Part shown: positions 6,986 to 14,101 of the stretch, piece by piece | How positions within the stretch are numbered: position 1 is the first letter of the stretch | How the letters are laid out: each line of letters starts with the position of its first letter | Assembly (NCBI GenBank): GCA_937916135.1 | Contig: CALFTQ010000161.1 | Span: 1-22,151, forward strand | Length of the DNA: 22,151 bases | DNA from: an uncultured Verrucomicrobiales bacterium | Lineage (GTDB): Bacteria > Verrucomicrobiota > Verrucomicrobiia > Verrucomicrobiales > Akkermansiaceae | Reading direction: 5' to 3' | Notes under the pieces: model-generated | What the model was told of the DNA's origin: nothing | The model's database searches: none | What the model saw: only the letters and a program-made list of their open reading frames with translations | Made by a program: the position numbers and the translations under genes

Positions 6986-7923
6986 AGATTTACCTTCAGA
7001 ATCTGCACCGGTGCTGCGGTCTGCCGGATGGGGGTGCGCTCTGCAGAGCCAGTCAGCCGCAGGTAGTGATTTCCCGTGCGTGGCATGGTAAGTCGTGTCA
7101 TATAGCGCATATCATCCCGGCTGGTGGGGAGTTTCCCGCTGGAGATGACCTCGTTATTTTCGTTGACAATTTCGACCACCGGTGCGATATCCGGCCGGGG
7201 CTGGAGGTCGATGAGGAGCCTCTGCTCGTTTTCGGGGATGCCGGATTGGGCGTACCACTTGCGTGCGAGCTGCATGTAGCGCGATGTCACGTCCTCGGCT
7301 GCAAAATTCGTCAGGCCTTTTATATGTGCGAATTTTTTCGGCCACCAGGTGGTTTGCCCGGATGGGGAGGCGGCGAGGATGCGTTGGAAAGGATGCCGGG
7401 GATTGAGCATGCCGATGTATTCCATGACCCAGGGTGTGTTGAAATCCCGCTCACCCATTTCAATCATATGCCATTCACCATCGAACCACGCTTCAGCCCA
7501 GGTATGGTTGCCCTCGATGTGGTTCCAGGTATGCACGCCCACGGCGCGCGCGGGAATACCCACGGAACGCAGGGCGCAGACCAGCAGGATGCTCTGGCCT
7601 GTGCAGGAAATCTTCTTCTCTCGCAGCGTTTCCAGCACGTTCATGTTGTGTTTGCTGCGTTCCCTGGAATAGTAGGCTCCGGTCACTTTTCCTAAACCGC
7701 CGGATATAGACAGCACTGCTTCGCGGGCTGTGGAGCAATCTTTGACCAGTGGGGCAATCAGCGGGGTGAGCACACTACGCCAGTCACAGGGAATTTCGTC
7801 CACAACAGAGTCCGGGGAGACGGAGGCTGCGGCTATTTCTGCCGGAATGTCTTTGCTCCACGGATACTCGGCTGAGCGTAGCGGAGTAAGCATCAGGATG
7901 AGTACCACCGGGAACCACTTCAT
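6982..7923 (-). CDS. Exported transglutaminase-like protein
   Basis: A 313-residue protein of the transglutaminase-like superfamily. An apparent signal peptide (about 1-18, MKWFPVVLILMLTPLRSA) indicates export. The core shows KISCTGQSILLVCALRSVGI, with candidate nucleophile C107, and NHTWAEAWFDGEWHMIE, with H140. The residue aligned by eye with the catalytic Asp is E155, unlike the usual Asp. The last 70 or so residues look like a beta-rich domain (PVVEIVNENNEVISSG...). Such proteins may be proteases, amidases or crosslinkers; the substrate is unknown. The start at 7923 is set by an ATGA overlap with the miaB stop, implying translational coupling; an upstream in-frame ATG at 7956 would lie inside miaB and spoil the signal peptide. 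Confidence 0.8.
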   Translation of the reverse strand: MKWFPVVLILMLTPLRSAEYPWSKDIPAEIAAASVSPDSVVDEIPCDWRSVLTPLIAPLVKDCSTAREAVLSISGGLGKVTGAYYSRERSKHNMNVLETLREKKISCTGQSILLVCALRSVGIPARAVGVHTWNHIEGNHTWAEAWFDGEWHMIEMGERDFNTPWVMEYIGMLNPRHPFQRILAASPSGQTTWWPKKFAHIKGLTNFAAEDVTSRYMQLARKWYAQSGIPENEQRLLIDLQPRPDIAPVVEIVNENNEVISSGKLPTSRDDMRYMTRLTMPRTGNHYLRLTGSAERTPIRQTAAPVQILKVNL

Positions 7924-9278
7924 ACCACTTCGCCGTAGAGAGTAAAGCCGGTGCACTCCGAGATACGCACGGGAACCAAGGTGCCTGTTTCAGCAGTGCC
8001 GCCGGGGATGATGACAGGCTTGTTCTGCGAGGTGCGACCTTGCAGCCGGTCTGGGTTGTTCTTGCTGGGGCCTTCCACCAGGATGGTCTGCTCGGTGCCG
8101 ACCAGTGCCTGGTTTCGGGCCACGGCGATGCGGTTCACCGTTTCCAGCAGGTCGTGGTTGCGCTCCTCTTTCACACGCAGGCAAATCTGGTTCTCCATGG
8201 CGGCGGCCACGGTGTCGCGGCGCGGGGAGTATTGGAACACAAAGGCATTATCAAACTGGATGCGCTCCACTGCGGCCTTGGTTTCCAGATAGTCCTCATG
8301 AGTTTCGCCCGGGAAGCCTACGATGATATCCGTGGTGATAGCGAGGTCGGGGCGGGCCTCGCGCATGGATTCACAGAGCCGCAGGTATTTTTCGTTCTTA
8401 TATGGGCGCCGCATGAGCTGCAGAATGCGGTCGCTGCCGCTCTGCATGGGGAAGTGGATGTGGCTGCACAGTTTGGGCAGGTAGGTGTAGGCATTCACCA
8501 GATCCTGGCGGAAGCCAATGGGGTGAGGGCTGGTGAAGCGGATGCGCTCCAGCCCATCCATGTCGTTGAGCTTTTCGAGCAGTCGCACAAAGGCGCCGCG
8601 GCCATCGATGACCGGTTCATCCTTGCCGTAGCGGTTCACAATCTGGCCCAGCAGGGTCACTTCCTTCACCCCGCGGTCGACCAGCTCGCGGACTTCCTGC
8701 AGAATATCTGCCTCCGGGCGGCTGCATTCGGAGCCTCGGGTGCTGGGCACGATGCAGTAGGAACAGCGCATCTCGCAGCCCTGCATGATGGAGACGAAAG
8801 CCGTGCAGTTGCCGGCGGGGGGCAGGTGGTCGCGGATGGCGTTCTGGAAGCCCTCTTCCTGCTGCGTGGCGCAGATGTGTGCGCCGCGGCGGATGGGTTC
8901 GAACTCCGGCTGCCCCAGGCGGCTGCGCAGCAGACGGTTGCAGAGTTTGTACACGTTGTGGTACTGCTGGGTGCCGGTCACGATATCCAGGCGGGGCACA
9001 TCCCGGAAGAGGGAGGCGGCACGGCTCTGGCACATGCAGCCCATGAAACCGTATACCACCCAGGGTTTGGCCGTAGGGCGGGCGCAGAGCAGCCCCATCT
9101 TGCCCAGGGCTTTCAACTCGGCTTTTTCGCGCACCGAGCAGGTGTTGATGAGGATGACGTCTGCCTGGGCTTCATCCTTGGTCAGCTCATAGCCGCCGGC
9201 CAGGAACATGCTCGCCACCTGTTCGGAGTCGCGCTCGTTCATCTGGCAACCGTAAGTCTTAATCAATACACTGGGCAT
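7920..9278 (-). CDS. miaB: tRNA-2-methylthio-N6-dimethylallyladenosine synthase MiaB
   Basis: A 452-residue radical SAM methylthiotransferase converting i6A37 to ms2i6A37 in tRNAs that read UNN codons. The N-terminal UPF0004 domain has YGCQMN at 9-14 (C11), NTCSVREKAE (C47) and C81, which ligate the auxiliary 4Fe-4S cluster. The radical SAM cluster motif is C168-x3-C172-x2-C175. A C-terminal TRAM domain follows (about 390-452, with LVEGPSKNNP). YGCQMN and the overall length favour MiaB over MtaB or RimO. GQIVNRYG replaces the usual GQNVNSYG, a mild deviation. It overlaps the transglutaminase-like gene by 4 nt. A promoter sits just 6 nt before the ATG. Confidence 0.94.
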   Translation of the reverse strand: MPSVLIKTYGCQMNERDSEQVASMFLAGGYELTKDEAQADVILINTCSVREKAELKALGKMGLLCARPTAKPWVVYGFMGCMCQSRAASLFRDVPRLDIVTGTQQYHNVYKLCNRLLRSRLGQPEFEPIRRGAHICATQQEEGFQNAIRDHLPPAGNCTAFVSIMQGCEMRCSYCIVPSTRGSECSRPEADILQEVRELVDRGVKEVTLLGQIVNRYGKDEPVIDGRGAFVRLLEKLNDMDGLERIRFTSPHPIGFRQDLVNAYTYLPKLCSHIHFPMQSGSDRILQLMRRPYKNEKYLRLCESMREARPDLAITTDIIVGFPGETHEDYLETKAAVERIQFDNAFVFQYSPRRDTVAAAMENQICLRVKEERNHDLLETVNRIAVARNQALVGTEQTILVEGPSKNNPDRLQGRTSQNKPVIIPGGTAETGTLVPVRISECTGFTLYGEVV

Positions 9279-9284
9279 GCGCTT

Positions 9285-9313
9285 ATGCTATCACACCCGC
9301 CTGTGCATGAAAA
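9285..9313 (-). promoter_or_regulatory. miaB promoter, leaderless configuration
   Basis: On the minus strand TTTTCA (9313-9308), a 17-bp spacer and TAGCAT (9290-9285, preceded by TGA as an extended -10) end 6 nt before the ATG at 9278. The -35 is weak. Confidence 0.5.
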
Positions 9314-9333
9314 GCCCAATTCAAGTCTGCCGT

Positions 9334-10578
9334 TTACATTGTGAGGTCTTTGGCGCATTTTTCCTCGCGGATTTGCTGGAGCCCGGCGTGCACGAGACGC
9401 AGTGCAACAGCCCAGGCGATGATACCCAGTATGAGGAAGCGGAGTAATCCGAAGGCTTCCAGCCAGTTGGTGTTCCACACCAGATGCAGTATGATGGGAA
9501 TGATGGCAATCCTCAAAAAACGGATATCTGTAAAGACGGCCCATTCGATACGGGTTGAATCATAATCACGGAGTCCTTCGGCTATACGATATTTGAGCGC
9601 GAGCCAATAGGCACCGGCTGTGATTGCGGTCCAGACGATGTGTCCGAATGGGGTGATGAGTGCTCTCACCTGCATGACTGCATCCGGATTGATGAGACTT
9701 GCGTTTTGTGCAATGGCGTATCCCTGCACCGGATTGATAGGGGTAATAAGCTCAGCAGCTGTGGAGCTGCTGATGAATCTGACTAGTTCCGTAAAAGTGT
9801 AACCGGAACTTTCAAATGCTGCGAATCCCGCGCCGACGCCGGCTCCCAGTAGCAGCCCTGTCAGAATGCGACCGTTGCGGCGGCTACCGGCTATCAATAT
9901 GGCGGCCATCAGTTTTGCGGGCTCTTCGATGGGCCCGGCTATCCAGGCCATCAGCGTCGGGCTGACAGCCAGCAGAGCCAGGGAGAAGATGAGGGCCATC
10001 AACCCACCATAGAACATGGCTCTCATTACTTCAAGAAATGGCACCTCTCGCCGTACGTTCAGTTCAAAAAAGAAAACTGCTACGCAGAAGGGAATGGCAA
10101 AATTGCCCACAAACATGAGACCCGGCACCAGGTTCGGATTCTGAAAAGTGTTACACGCCCAGTTGAACCCAAGATACAGAAGGACGCAGGCAAAGAGCAT
10201 GCGCGCAAAAATCCACGGTGTGGGCCATGCGCTGCTTACTGAGTGAAGAGGAGGTGTGGTGCCCGGGGTGCCGCAGCAGAATATCTCCAGCACTTCCTCG
10301 CGATGGTGCCGGCGGAATACATCTGCAAAAAAGTGTGCAAGGGAAAAGCCGCCTAATCCGTTCAGCCCTGTGATGTCATCTATGGTATCTGTCTCGCCGT
10401 GGTGCAGCAGCTCATCCACATGCAGCGAGCAGCCGCATTTGCTACTCTGGATTTGCGTGTCTGTGGCTATGAGTCCGCGTTTAAGCATCTCACGCAGTTC
10501 TGCCTGCACATAAGGGCCATCCTTTTCCCCATGCGGGAGCAGGATAAAAAATGTTTCTTCCGGCTGAGCTGTGCGCAT
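9334..10578 (-). CDS. PrsW-family intramembrane metalloprotease with N-terminal GYF-like domain
   Basis: A 414-residue polytopic membrane protein. The N-terminal 60 residues (FFILLPHGEKDGPYVQAELREML...) resemble the GYF_2 domain, a small peptide-binding fold often fused to membrane proteins. Hydrophobic segments begin at about 120. PrsW signatures are visible: GPIEEPAKL (EExxK), FAAFESSGY (FxxxE), FGHIVWTA (His) and HLVWN (His), which together form the putative metal site. PrsW of Bacillus cleaves an anti-sigma factor, but many family members have unknown substrates, so only the fold is claimed. It stands alone, with its own strong promoter 6 nt before the ATG. The stop lies 55 nt before the miaB start. 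Confidence 0.85.
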   Translation of the reverse strand: MRTAQPEETFFILLPHGEKDGPYVQAELREMLKRGLIATDTQIQSSKCGCSLHVDELLHHGETDTIDDITGLNGLGGFSLAHFFADVFRRHHREEVLEIFCCGTPGTTPPLHSVSSAWPTPWIFARMLFACVLLYLGFNWACNTFQNPNLVPGLMFVGNFAIPFCVAVFFFELNVRREVPFLEVMRAMFYGGLMALIFSLALLAVSPTLMAWIAGPIEEPAKLMAAILIAGSRRNGRILTGLLLGAGVGAGFAAFESSGYTFTELVRFISSSTAAELITPINPVQGYAIAQNASLINPDAVMQVRALITPFGHIVWTAITAGAYWLALKYRIAEGLRDYDSTRIEWAVFTDIRFLRIAIIPIILHLVWNTNWLEAFGLLRFLILGIIAWAVALRLVHAGLQQIREEKCAKDLTM

Positions 10579-10584
10579 GCCGCC

Positions 10585-10613
10585 ATGTTACTCCTGCCGT
10601 GTCAGTGTGTCAA
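10585..10613 (-). promoter_or_regulatory. Promoter of the PrsW gene, leaderless configuration
   Basis: On the minus strand a consensus TTGACA (10613-10608), an exact 17-bp spacer and TAACAT (10590-10585) are followed by 6 nt and the ATG at 10578. This is one of the best promoters in the window. Confidence 0.75.
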
Positions 10614-10700
10614 GTCAGAATGCCTGTTACAAACAAGCTGCCCCATCATGCGGAAATTATTATTGTTGATTGAAACTTAATTTGCCATGCATTATGAGAC

Positions 10701-11771
10701 TCAGAGCTTGATGAACACGCGTTTCTTGTACAGGAACCAGCACAGGCACCAGGCCAGCAGCAGCGCGGTGGCCGCGTTGGCCACGCGCTGCCAGTCGGTG
10801 GAGAGGAAGAGTGCCCAGGTGCCGCCCAGCATGCGGTTGGTGAGCATCGGGAAGCTGATAAGGTGCGTGAGGATGTAGATGGCCAGGGCATTCAGCCCCA
10901 CCACGCGCAGCGGCAGACTCCACTTCACCAGGCCCAGTACATCGATGACCAGATGGAACAAGGCCATGAGGATGGCGCTGATGCCGGAGCTGCAGAGCAC
11001 GAATCCGGGTGTCCAGATTCCCTTGATGCAGGGCAGCCACCAGCCGCCTGCCAGCAGGATGAGGCCACAGGCCAGCATGGTCACTACGCGCAGCGGTGCG
11101 CGGACGATATTCAGGAAGAGCCGCCCGGCGCAATACCCCAGCAGGGAAAGCGCTGTGGCAGAGACAATGCAGAGCGGGCCCTCAGGGTCATAGCTGCCGC
11201 TGTGCAGCACGCCCGGGCAGAGGATGGCATCCACCCTGGCGTTGAAACAGCCGCCTGGGGTGTAGTTGCCGCCCAGGTGCTGCGCGGCGCCTACTCCGCC
11301 CAGGATGAGCCCGGCCAGCACGAGATTCGGCAGGGTGCGGCCACCGCAGAGCAGGGTGAAGGTGCCTGCCAGTGCCCCGGAAAGGCCGATGAGCCCCAGC
11401 ACTGAGGCGCAGCGCATGGCGGATAAATCCCAGCTGATATTGCCGTTGACGAGGAAGCCCAGTATCACCAGTACCAGGGCGCGGCTCCAGAGGTGCAGCA
11501 GCGTTTTCCAGACCGGTGCATCCATTCGCCGCAGGTGCGAAAAGCACATGGCCATGCCTGCCATGAATACAAAAAGAGGGAACACGCAGTCATATAGCCG
11601 AAGCCCTTCCCAGGGGGCGTGCCCCAGCTGTTCGCGGATGAATTTCCAGGCTTCCCCGCCGCCGCTGACGGGATACAGCGTGTATACCAATGCGTCTATA
11701 CCTATGATAATGAGCATATCCAGCCCTCGCAGAGCATCCAGTGAGGTAAGTCTCGCTCCCGGTGTTTCCAT
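10701..11771 (-). CDS. DUF5009 / NagX-like membrane acyltransferase
   Basis: A 356-residue protein with about ten hydrophobic segments, of the COG4299 group related to heparan-alpha-glucosaminide N-acetyltransferase. Visible signatures are RLTSLDALRGLDML near the N-terminus, GHAPWEGLRLYDCVFPLFVFMAG around residues 48-70, and YILTHLISFP near the C-terminus. The family is thought to move acetyl groups across the membrane onto amino sugars, so a role in glycan or cell-wall modification is plausible but inferred. The frame extends to a TTG at 11777, but the ATG at 11771 is preferred because it lies 9 nt after the -10, where transcription should begin. It diverges from the peroxiredoxin gene and may share its operator region. 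Confidence 0.8.
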   Translation of the reverse strand: METPGARLTSLDALRGLDMLIIIGIDALVYTLYPVSGGGEAWKFIREQLGHAPWEGLRLYDCVFPLFVFMAGMAMCFSHLRRMDAPVWKTLLHLWSRALVLVILGFLVNGNISWDLSAMRCASVLGLIGLSGALAGTFTLLCGGRTLPNLVLAGLILGGVGAAQHLGGNYTPGGCFNARVDAILCPGVLHSGSYDPEGPLCIVSATALSLLGYCAGRLFLNIVRAPLRVVTMLACGLILLAGGWWLPCIKGIWTPGFVLCSSGISAILMALFHLVIDVLGLVKWSLPLRVVGLNALAIYILTHLISFPMLTNRMLGGTWALFLSTDWQRVANAATALLLAWCLCWFLYKKRVFIKL

Positions 11772-11780
11772 ATGCAACCC

Positions 11781-11809
11781 ATCCTACCATATTTTCCGAT
11801 TCCTGACAA
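11781..11809 (-). promoter_or_regulatory. Promoter of the DUF5009 gene, near-leaderless
   Basis: On the minus strand TTGTCA (11809-11804), an exact 17-bp spacer and TAGGAT (11786-11781) end 9 nt before the ATG at 11771, so a leader of 0-3 nt is expected. Confidence 0.65.
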
Positions 11810-11823
11810 GAAGTGAAAAATAA

Positions 11824-11842
11824 TTTTAGAAAAATTCTAAAA
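11824..11842. promoter_or_regulatory. PerR/Fur-like inverted repeat upstream of the peroxiredoxin gene
   Basis: TTTTAGAA-AAA-TTCTAAAA is a perfect 8-3-8 inverted repeat. Read as 15 bp it is close to the 7-1-7 architecture of PerR/Fur boxes. It sits 4 bp upstream of the peroxiredoxin -35 and 14 bp from the -35 of the divergent DUF5009 promoter. Regulation by a PerR- or Fur-type protein is an inference. Confidence 0.5.
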
Positions 11843-11846
11843 AAGC

Positions 11847-11875
11847 TTGAACAGAATCGAAAGTTAGTGTATCTT
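11847..11875 (+). promoter_or_regulatory. Peroxiredoxin promoter
   Basis: TTGAAC (11847-11852), an exact 17-bp spacer and TATCTT (11870-11875) give a leader of about 20 nt that is A/C-rich and lacks a Shine-Dalgarno sequence. Confidence 0.7.
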
Positions 11876-11902
11876 AACCCCAACAACCAATAATTACATA
11901 TT

Positions 11903-12529
11903 ATGTTAGTAGGAAAACAAGCTCCCGTATTCAAGGCAACCGCAGTGGTGAATGGTGAAATCGTGAATGATTTCAGTCTTCAGGACTATGTGGATAAGAA
12001 GTACGTATTGTTCTTCTTCTACCCGAAGGATTTTACCTTCGTGTGCCCCACAGAGTTGCTGGGGTTCCAGGCGGCGCTGCCTGAGTTCGCCAAGCGAGAT
12101 ACAGTGGTGGTGGGCTGCTCCACCGATACCGAGTACAGCCACTGGGCCTGGTGCCAGAAGCCTCAGTGCGAAGGCGGTATCTGCGGTGTGACCTATCCGC
12201 TAGTGGCCGATACGAACAAGACCATCGCTGATGCCTTCGATGTGCTGGCCGGCGAACGCTATGTGGACGAGAATGGCAAGCTGCAGGTCAAGGGTGAGCT
12301 GGTAGCCTACCGCGGGCTCTTCCTCATCGATAAGCAGGGTATCGTGCGCCACCAGCTCGTGAACGATATGCCGCTGGGCCGCTCTATTGACGAAGCCATC
12401 CGCATGGTGGATGCCCTGCAGCACTTTGAGCAGTACGGTGAGGTATGCCCCCTCGGCTGGCACCCCGGCCAGGAAGCCATGCAGGCCACCCATGAAGGTG
12501 TTGCGAAGTACCTCTCGCAGAATGCATAA
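11903..12529 (+). CDS. Typical 2-Cys peroxiredoxin (AhpC/Prx1 group)
   Basis: A 208-residue thiol peroxidase reducing hydrogen peroxide and organic peroxides. The peroxidatic cysteine is C48 in FTFVCPTEL (44-52). The resolving cysteine is C182 in GEVCPLGW (179-186). GGIC (91-94) stands where robustness-linked GGLG usually is, and the C-terminus KYLSQNA only loosely resembles a YF motif. Three extra cysteines (C84, C89, C94; WCQKPQCEGGIC) sit in a loop where homologues have NTPRKEGGLG. Its promoter is preceded by a PerR/Fur-like inverted repeat. The 3' end of the coding sequence forms the first unit of a heptamer repeat array. It converges on the CysJ-like gene across a shared bidirectional terminator. 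Confidence 0.95.
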   Translation: MLVGKQAPVFKATAVVNGEIVNDFSLQDYVDKKYVLFFFYPKDFTFVCPTELLGFQAALPEFAKRDTVVVGCSTDTEYSHWAWCQKPQCEGGICGVTYPLVADTNKTIADAFDVLAGERYVDENGKLQVKGELVAYRGLFLIDKQGIVRHQLVNDMPLGRSIDEAIRMVDALQHFEQYGEVCPLGWHPGQEAMQATHEGVAKYLSQNA

Positions 12530-12551
12530 TTCAGAACGCAGAATGCAGAAT
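12517..12551 (+). repeat. Degenerate GCAGAAT heptamer array, left copy
   Basis: Five consecutive 7-mers can be read: GCAGAAT, GCATAAT, TCAGAAC, GCAGAAT, GCAGAAT. The array starts inside the last codons of the peroxiredoxin gene and includes its stop. An inverted array follows at 12703-12730. The two arms share a perfect 22-bp inverted repeat (12532-12553 with 12701-12722). Confidence 0.8.
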
Positions 12552-12590
12552 AATTAAGTTAGTGCGCGGCTTTTGTCTCGCCTGAAGCAG

Positions 12591-12619
12591 AACCGGTCTG
12601 AGCTGAGCTCAGACCGGTT
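12591..12619 (+). terminator. 13-bp perfect hairpin after the peroxiredoxin gene
   Basis: AACCGGTCTGAGC (12591-12603) pairs with GCTCAGACCGGTT (12607-12619) around a TGA loop. It is followed by TAATTGCC on the plus strand, a poor U tract, so it probably assists the stronger terminator downstream. Confidence 0.6.
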
Positions 12620-12636
12620 TAATTGCCGGAACAATA

Positions 12637-12667
12637 AAAAAAGCCTGAGCAACGCTCAGGCTTTTTT
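12637..12667. terminator. Bidirectional terminator between convergent genes
   Basis: A6-GCCTGAGC-AAC-GCTCAGGC-T6 is perfectly symmetrical, giving an 8-bp GC-rich stem (14 bp with the A/T flanks), a 3-nt loop and a U tract in both directions. It would end both the peroxiredoxin transcript (+) and the flavin reductase transcript (-). Confidence 0.9.
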
Positions 12668-12674
12668 CTGTCCA

Positions 12675-12692
12675 CGAGCTGCACGCAGCTCG
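12675..12692. repeat. Third hairpin in the convergent spacer
   Basis: CGAGCTG-CACG-CAGCTCG is a perfect 7-bp stem with a 4-nt loop, just before the right-hand heptamer array. It has no clear U tract on either strand. Confidence 0.5.
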
Positions 12693-12702
12693 CTCATTGT
12701 TT

Positions 12703-12730
12703 ATTCTGCATTCTGCGTTCTGCAATCTGC
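12703..12730 (-). repeat. Degenerate heptamer array, right (inverted) copy
   Basis: Four consecutive units: ATTCTGC, ATTCTGC, GTTCTGC, AATCTGC. They are the reverse complement of the left array and end 2 nt before the stop codon of the flavin reductase gene. Confidence 0.8.
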
Positions 12731-12732
12731 AT

Positions 12733-13860
12733 TTAATAAACGTCTTTCTGGTAACGCTTGGCGGCCTTCATATCGGCCAGGTAGGCGGCGGCTTCTTCTT
12801 CGGAGCGGTTGCCGTACTTGGAAATAATGGCGAGCAGGGCCTTCTCCACATCCTTGGCCATGCGGTTGGCATCGCCACACATGTAGAAAGCGGCACCCTT
12901 CTCGAGCCACTGCCAGATTTCCTCGCCGGCCTGCTCCATGAGGTTCTGCACGTAAATCTTGTAGGCCTGGTCGCGGCTCCAGGCAACGGAGAGCTTGAGC
13001 TTGCCGCTTTCCACCAGCGGGGCAGTCTCGTCCTCGTAGCAGTTATCGGTGGCCTGGTAGGGGTTGCCGAAGAAGAGCCACATGGGGCCGGCTGCGTTGT
13101 CGGCCATGCGCTGCTGCCAGAAGGCGCGGAAGGGGGCAATGCCGGTGCCGGGGCCTACCATGATGATGGGAGTGTTGCCATCCTCGGGCAGGCGGAAGTT
13201 CTTGTTGCAGTGCACAAACACCTTCACCTTGTCACCGGGCTGCAGACGGTCTGCCATGTAGGTGGAGCACACGCCGCCGCGCTTGCGGTCGTTGGTCGTG
13301 TAGCGCACCGCACCCACGCAGAGGGATACTTGGCCGGGCACGGCATCCGGGCTGGAGGCAATGGAGTACAGACGCGGGGAAATCTTGCCGAGGATGCTCA
13401 CAAAGGAGGCTGCATCCGGGAAAGTGGCTTTGCAGGTGGGGCAGGTTGCGAGGTCGAGCAGGTCCCGGCCCCAGCAGAAATCCTTGAGGGCTTCTTTATC
13501 GGCCAGAATACCGGCCAGTTTCTCGCTGTTCGCCACGGCGTTCCACTTGGTCAGGTTGCCCTTCTTCAGGTTGGTGATATCGTAGGAGCTGATGAGCGCC
13601 TCGCGCAGCGGAGCCGTTTCGCCACAGGGCGTGGGCACTTCCGCAGCGGGGTCAAGCCCGAGAGCCGCAATCAGTGCATCCACCAGGGCAGGGTCGTTGC
13701 AGGGAATCACCCCCAGGGCATCGCCTGTGGTATAGGTCAGCCCCGAACCCTCCAGTGAATAATCCACATGGATGGTTTCCTTGGCGCTGCCGGGTTTGGT
13801 AACAGAGCGGACTCCCAGCACCGTGGCCGGGAACGGGTTCTTCATGCTGTACGGTTCCAT
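12733..13860 (-). CDS. CysJ-like NADPH-dependent flavin reductase without flavodoxin domain
   Basis: A 375-residue protein matching the FAD- and NADPH-binding half of sulfite reductase flavoprotein CysJ and cytochrome P450 reductases. FAD-binding motifs are RLYSIASS (163-170) and GGVCSTYM (195-202). NADPH-binding motifs are GPGTGIAPFRAF (236-247), SRDQ with KIYVQ (295-305) and YMCGDA (326-331). The terminal RYQKDVY mirrors the CysJ ending. The N-terminal FMN flavodoxin domain is absent and no remnant precedes the start, so this is a stand-alone ferredoxin-reductase-like subunit. It may pass electrons to a separate flavodoxin or sulfite reductase; no partner is in the window. ATG at 13860 was chosen from the promoter position; MKNPF at 13845 is an alternative. 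Confidence 0.9.
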   Translation of the reverse strand: MEPYSMKNPFPATVLGVRSVTKPGSAKETIHVDYSLEGSGLTYTTGDALGVIPCNDPALVDALIAALGLDPAAEVPTPCGETAPLREALISSYDITNLKKGNLTKWNAVANSEKLAGILADKEALKDFCWGRDLLDLATCPTCKATFPDAASFVSILGKISPRLYSIASSPDAVPGQVSLCVGAVRYTTNDRKRGGVCSTYMADRLQPGDKVKVFVHCNKNFRLPEDGNTPIIMVGPGTGIAPFRAFWQQRMADNAAGPMWLFFGNPYQATDNCYEDETAPLVESGKLKLSVAWSRDQAYKIYVQNLMEQAGEEIWQWLEKGAAFYMCGDANRMAKDVEKALLAIISKYGNRSEEEAAAYLADMKAAKRYQKDVY

Positions 13861-13892
13861 TGTAGTGAAAAAATATACTTCTACTGACCGAT

Positions 13893-13921
13893 AAACTACC
13901 AGACAGGTGGTGATTTGTCAA
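13893..13921 (-). promoter_or_regulatory. Promoter of the CysJ-like gene
   Basis: On the minus strand consensus TTGACA (13921-13916), an exact 17-bp spacer and TAGTTT (13898-13893) give a leader of about 26 nt with no Shine-Dalgarno sequence. Confidence 0.65.
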
Positions 13922-13958
13922 GGAAAAACGCCAGTAGGGCATCTCTCTTTCGCGCCAC

Positions 13959-14024
13959 ATGTGTCCCAAAGATTTGGTAAGCTATAGAAACATCAGCAAC
14001 ATTTTGGAAGAAGCCCCTTTCTGC
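13959..14024. repeat. Dispersed intergenic element, copy A
   Basis: About 66 bp clearly related to 21805-21872. Shared blocks include CCAAAGATTT, ATAGAAA and ATCAGCAACAT, then GGAAG, GCCCC and TCTGC in the same order. It starts 99 nt upstream of the start codon of the CysJ-like gene and 38 nt upstream of its -35. On the plus strand it begins an open frame of 25 codons (13959-14036). Its function is unknown. Confidence 0.7.
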
Positions 14025-14101
14025 CCGAAAAAATGAAATTAGAAGGGGATGGAACTTTGGCGATGAACGGGACTTCAGATCCGATTAAACGCGCCATGAT
14101 T

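Noticed and set aside
1014..9344. Long plus-strand open frames opposite ftsH, ribBA, glnS and miaB (up to 637 codons)
   Set aside because: They are antisense shadows of genes with full family motifs. Their translations are rich in His, Gly, Ala and Val and show no domain.
12517..12730. Heptamer arrays considered as a CRISPR or attachment site
   Set aside because: The units are 7 bp with no spacers, and no cas or integrase gene is present.
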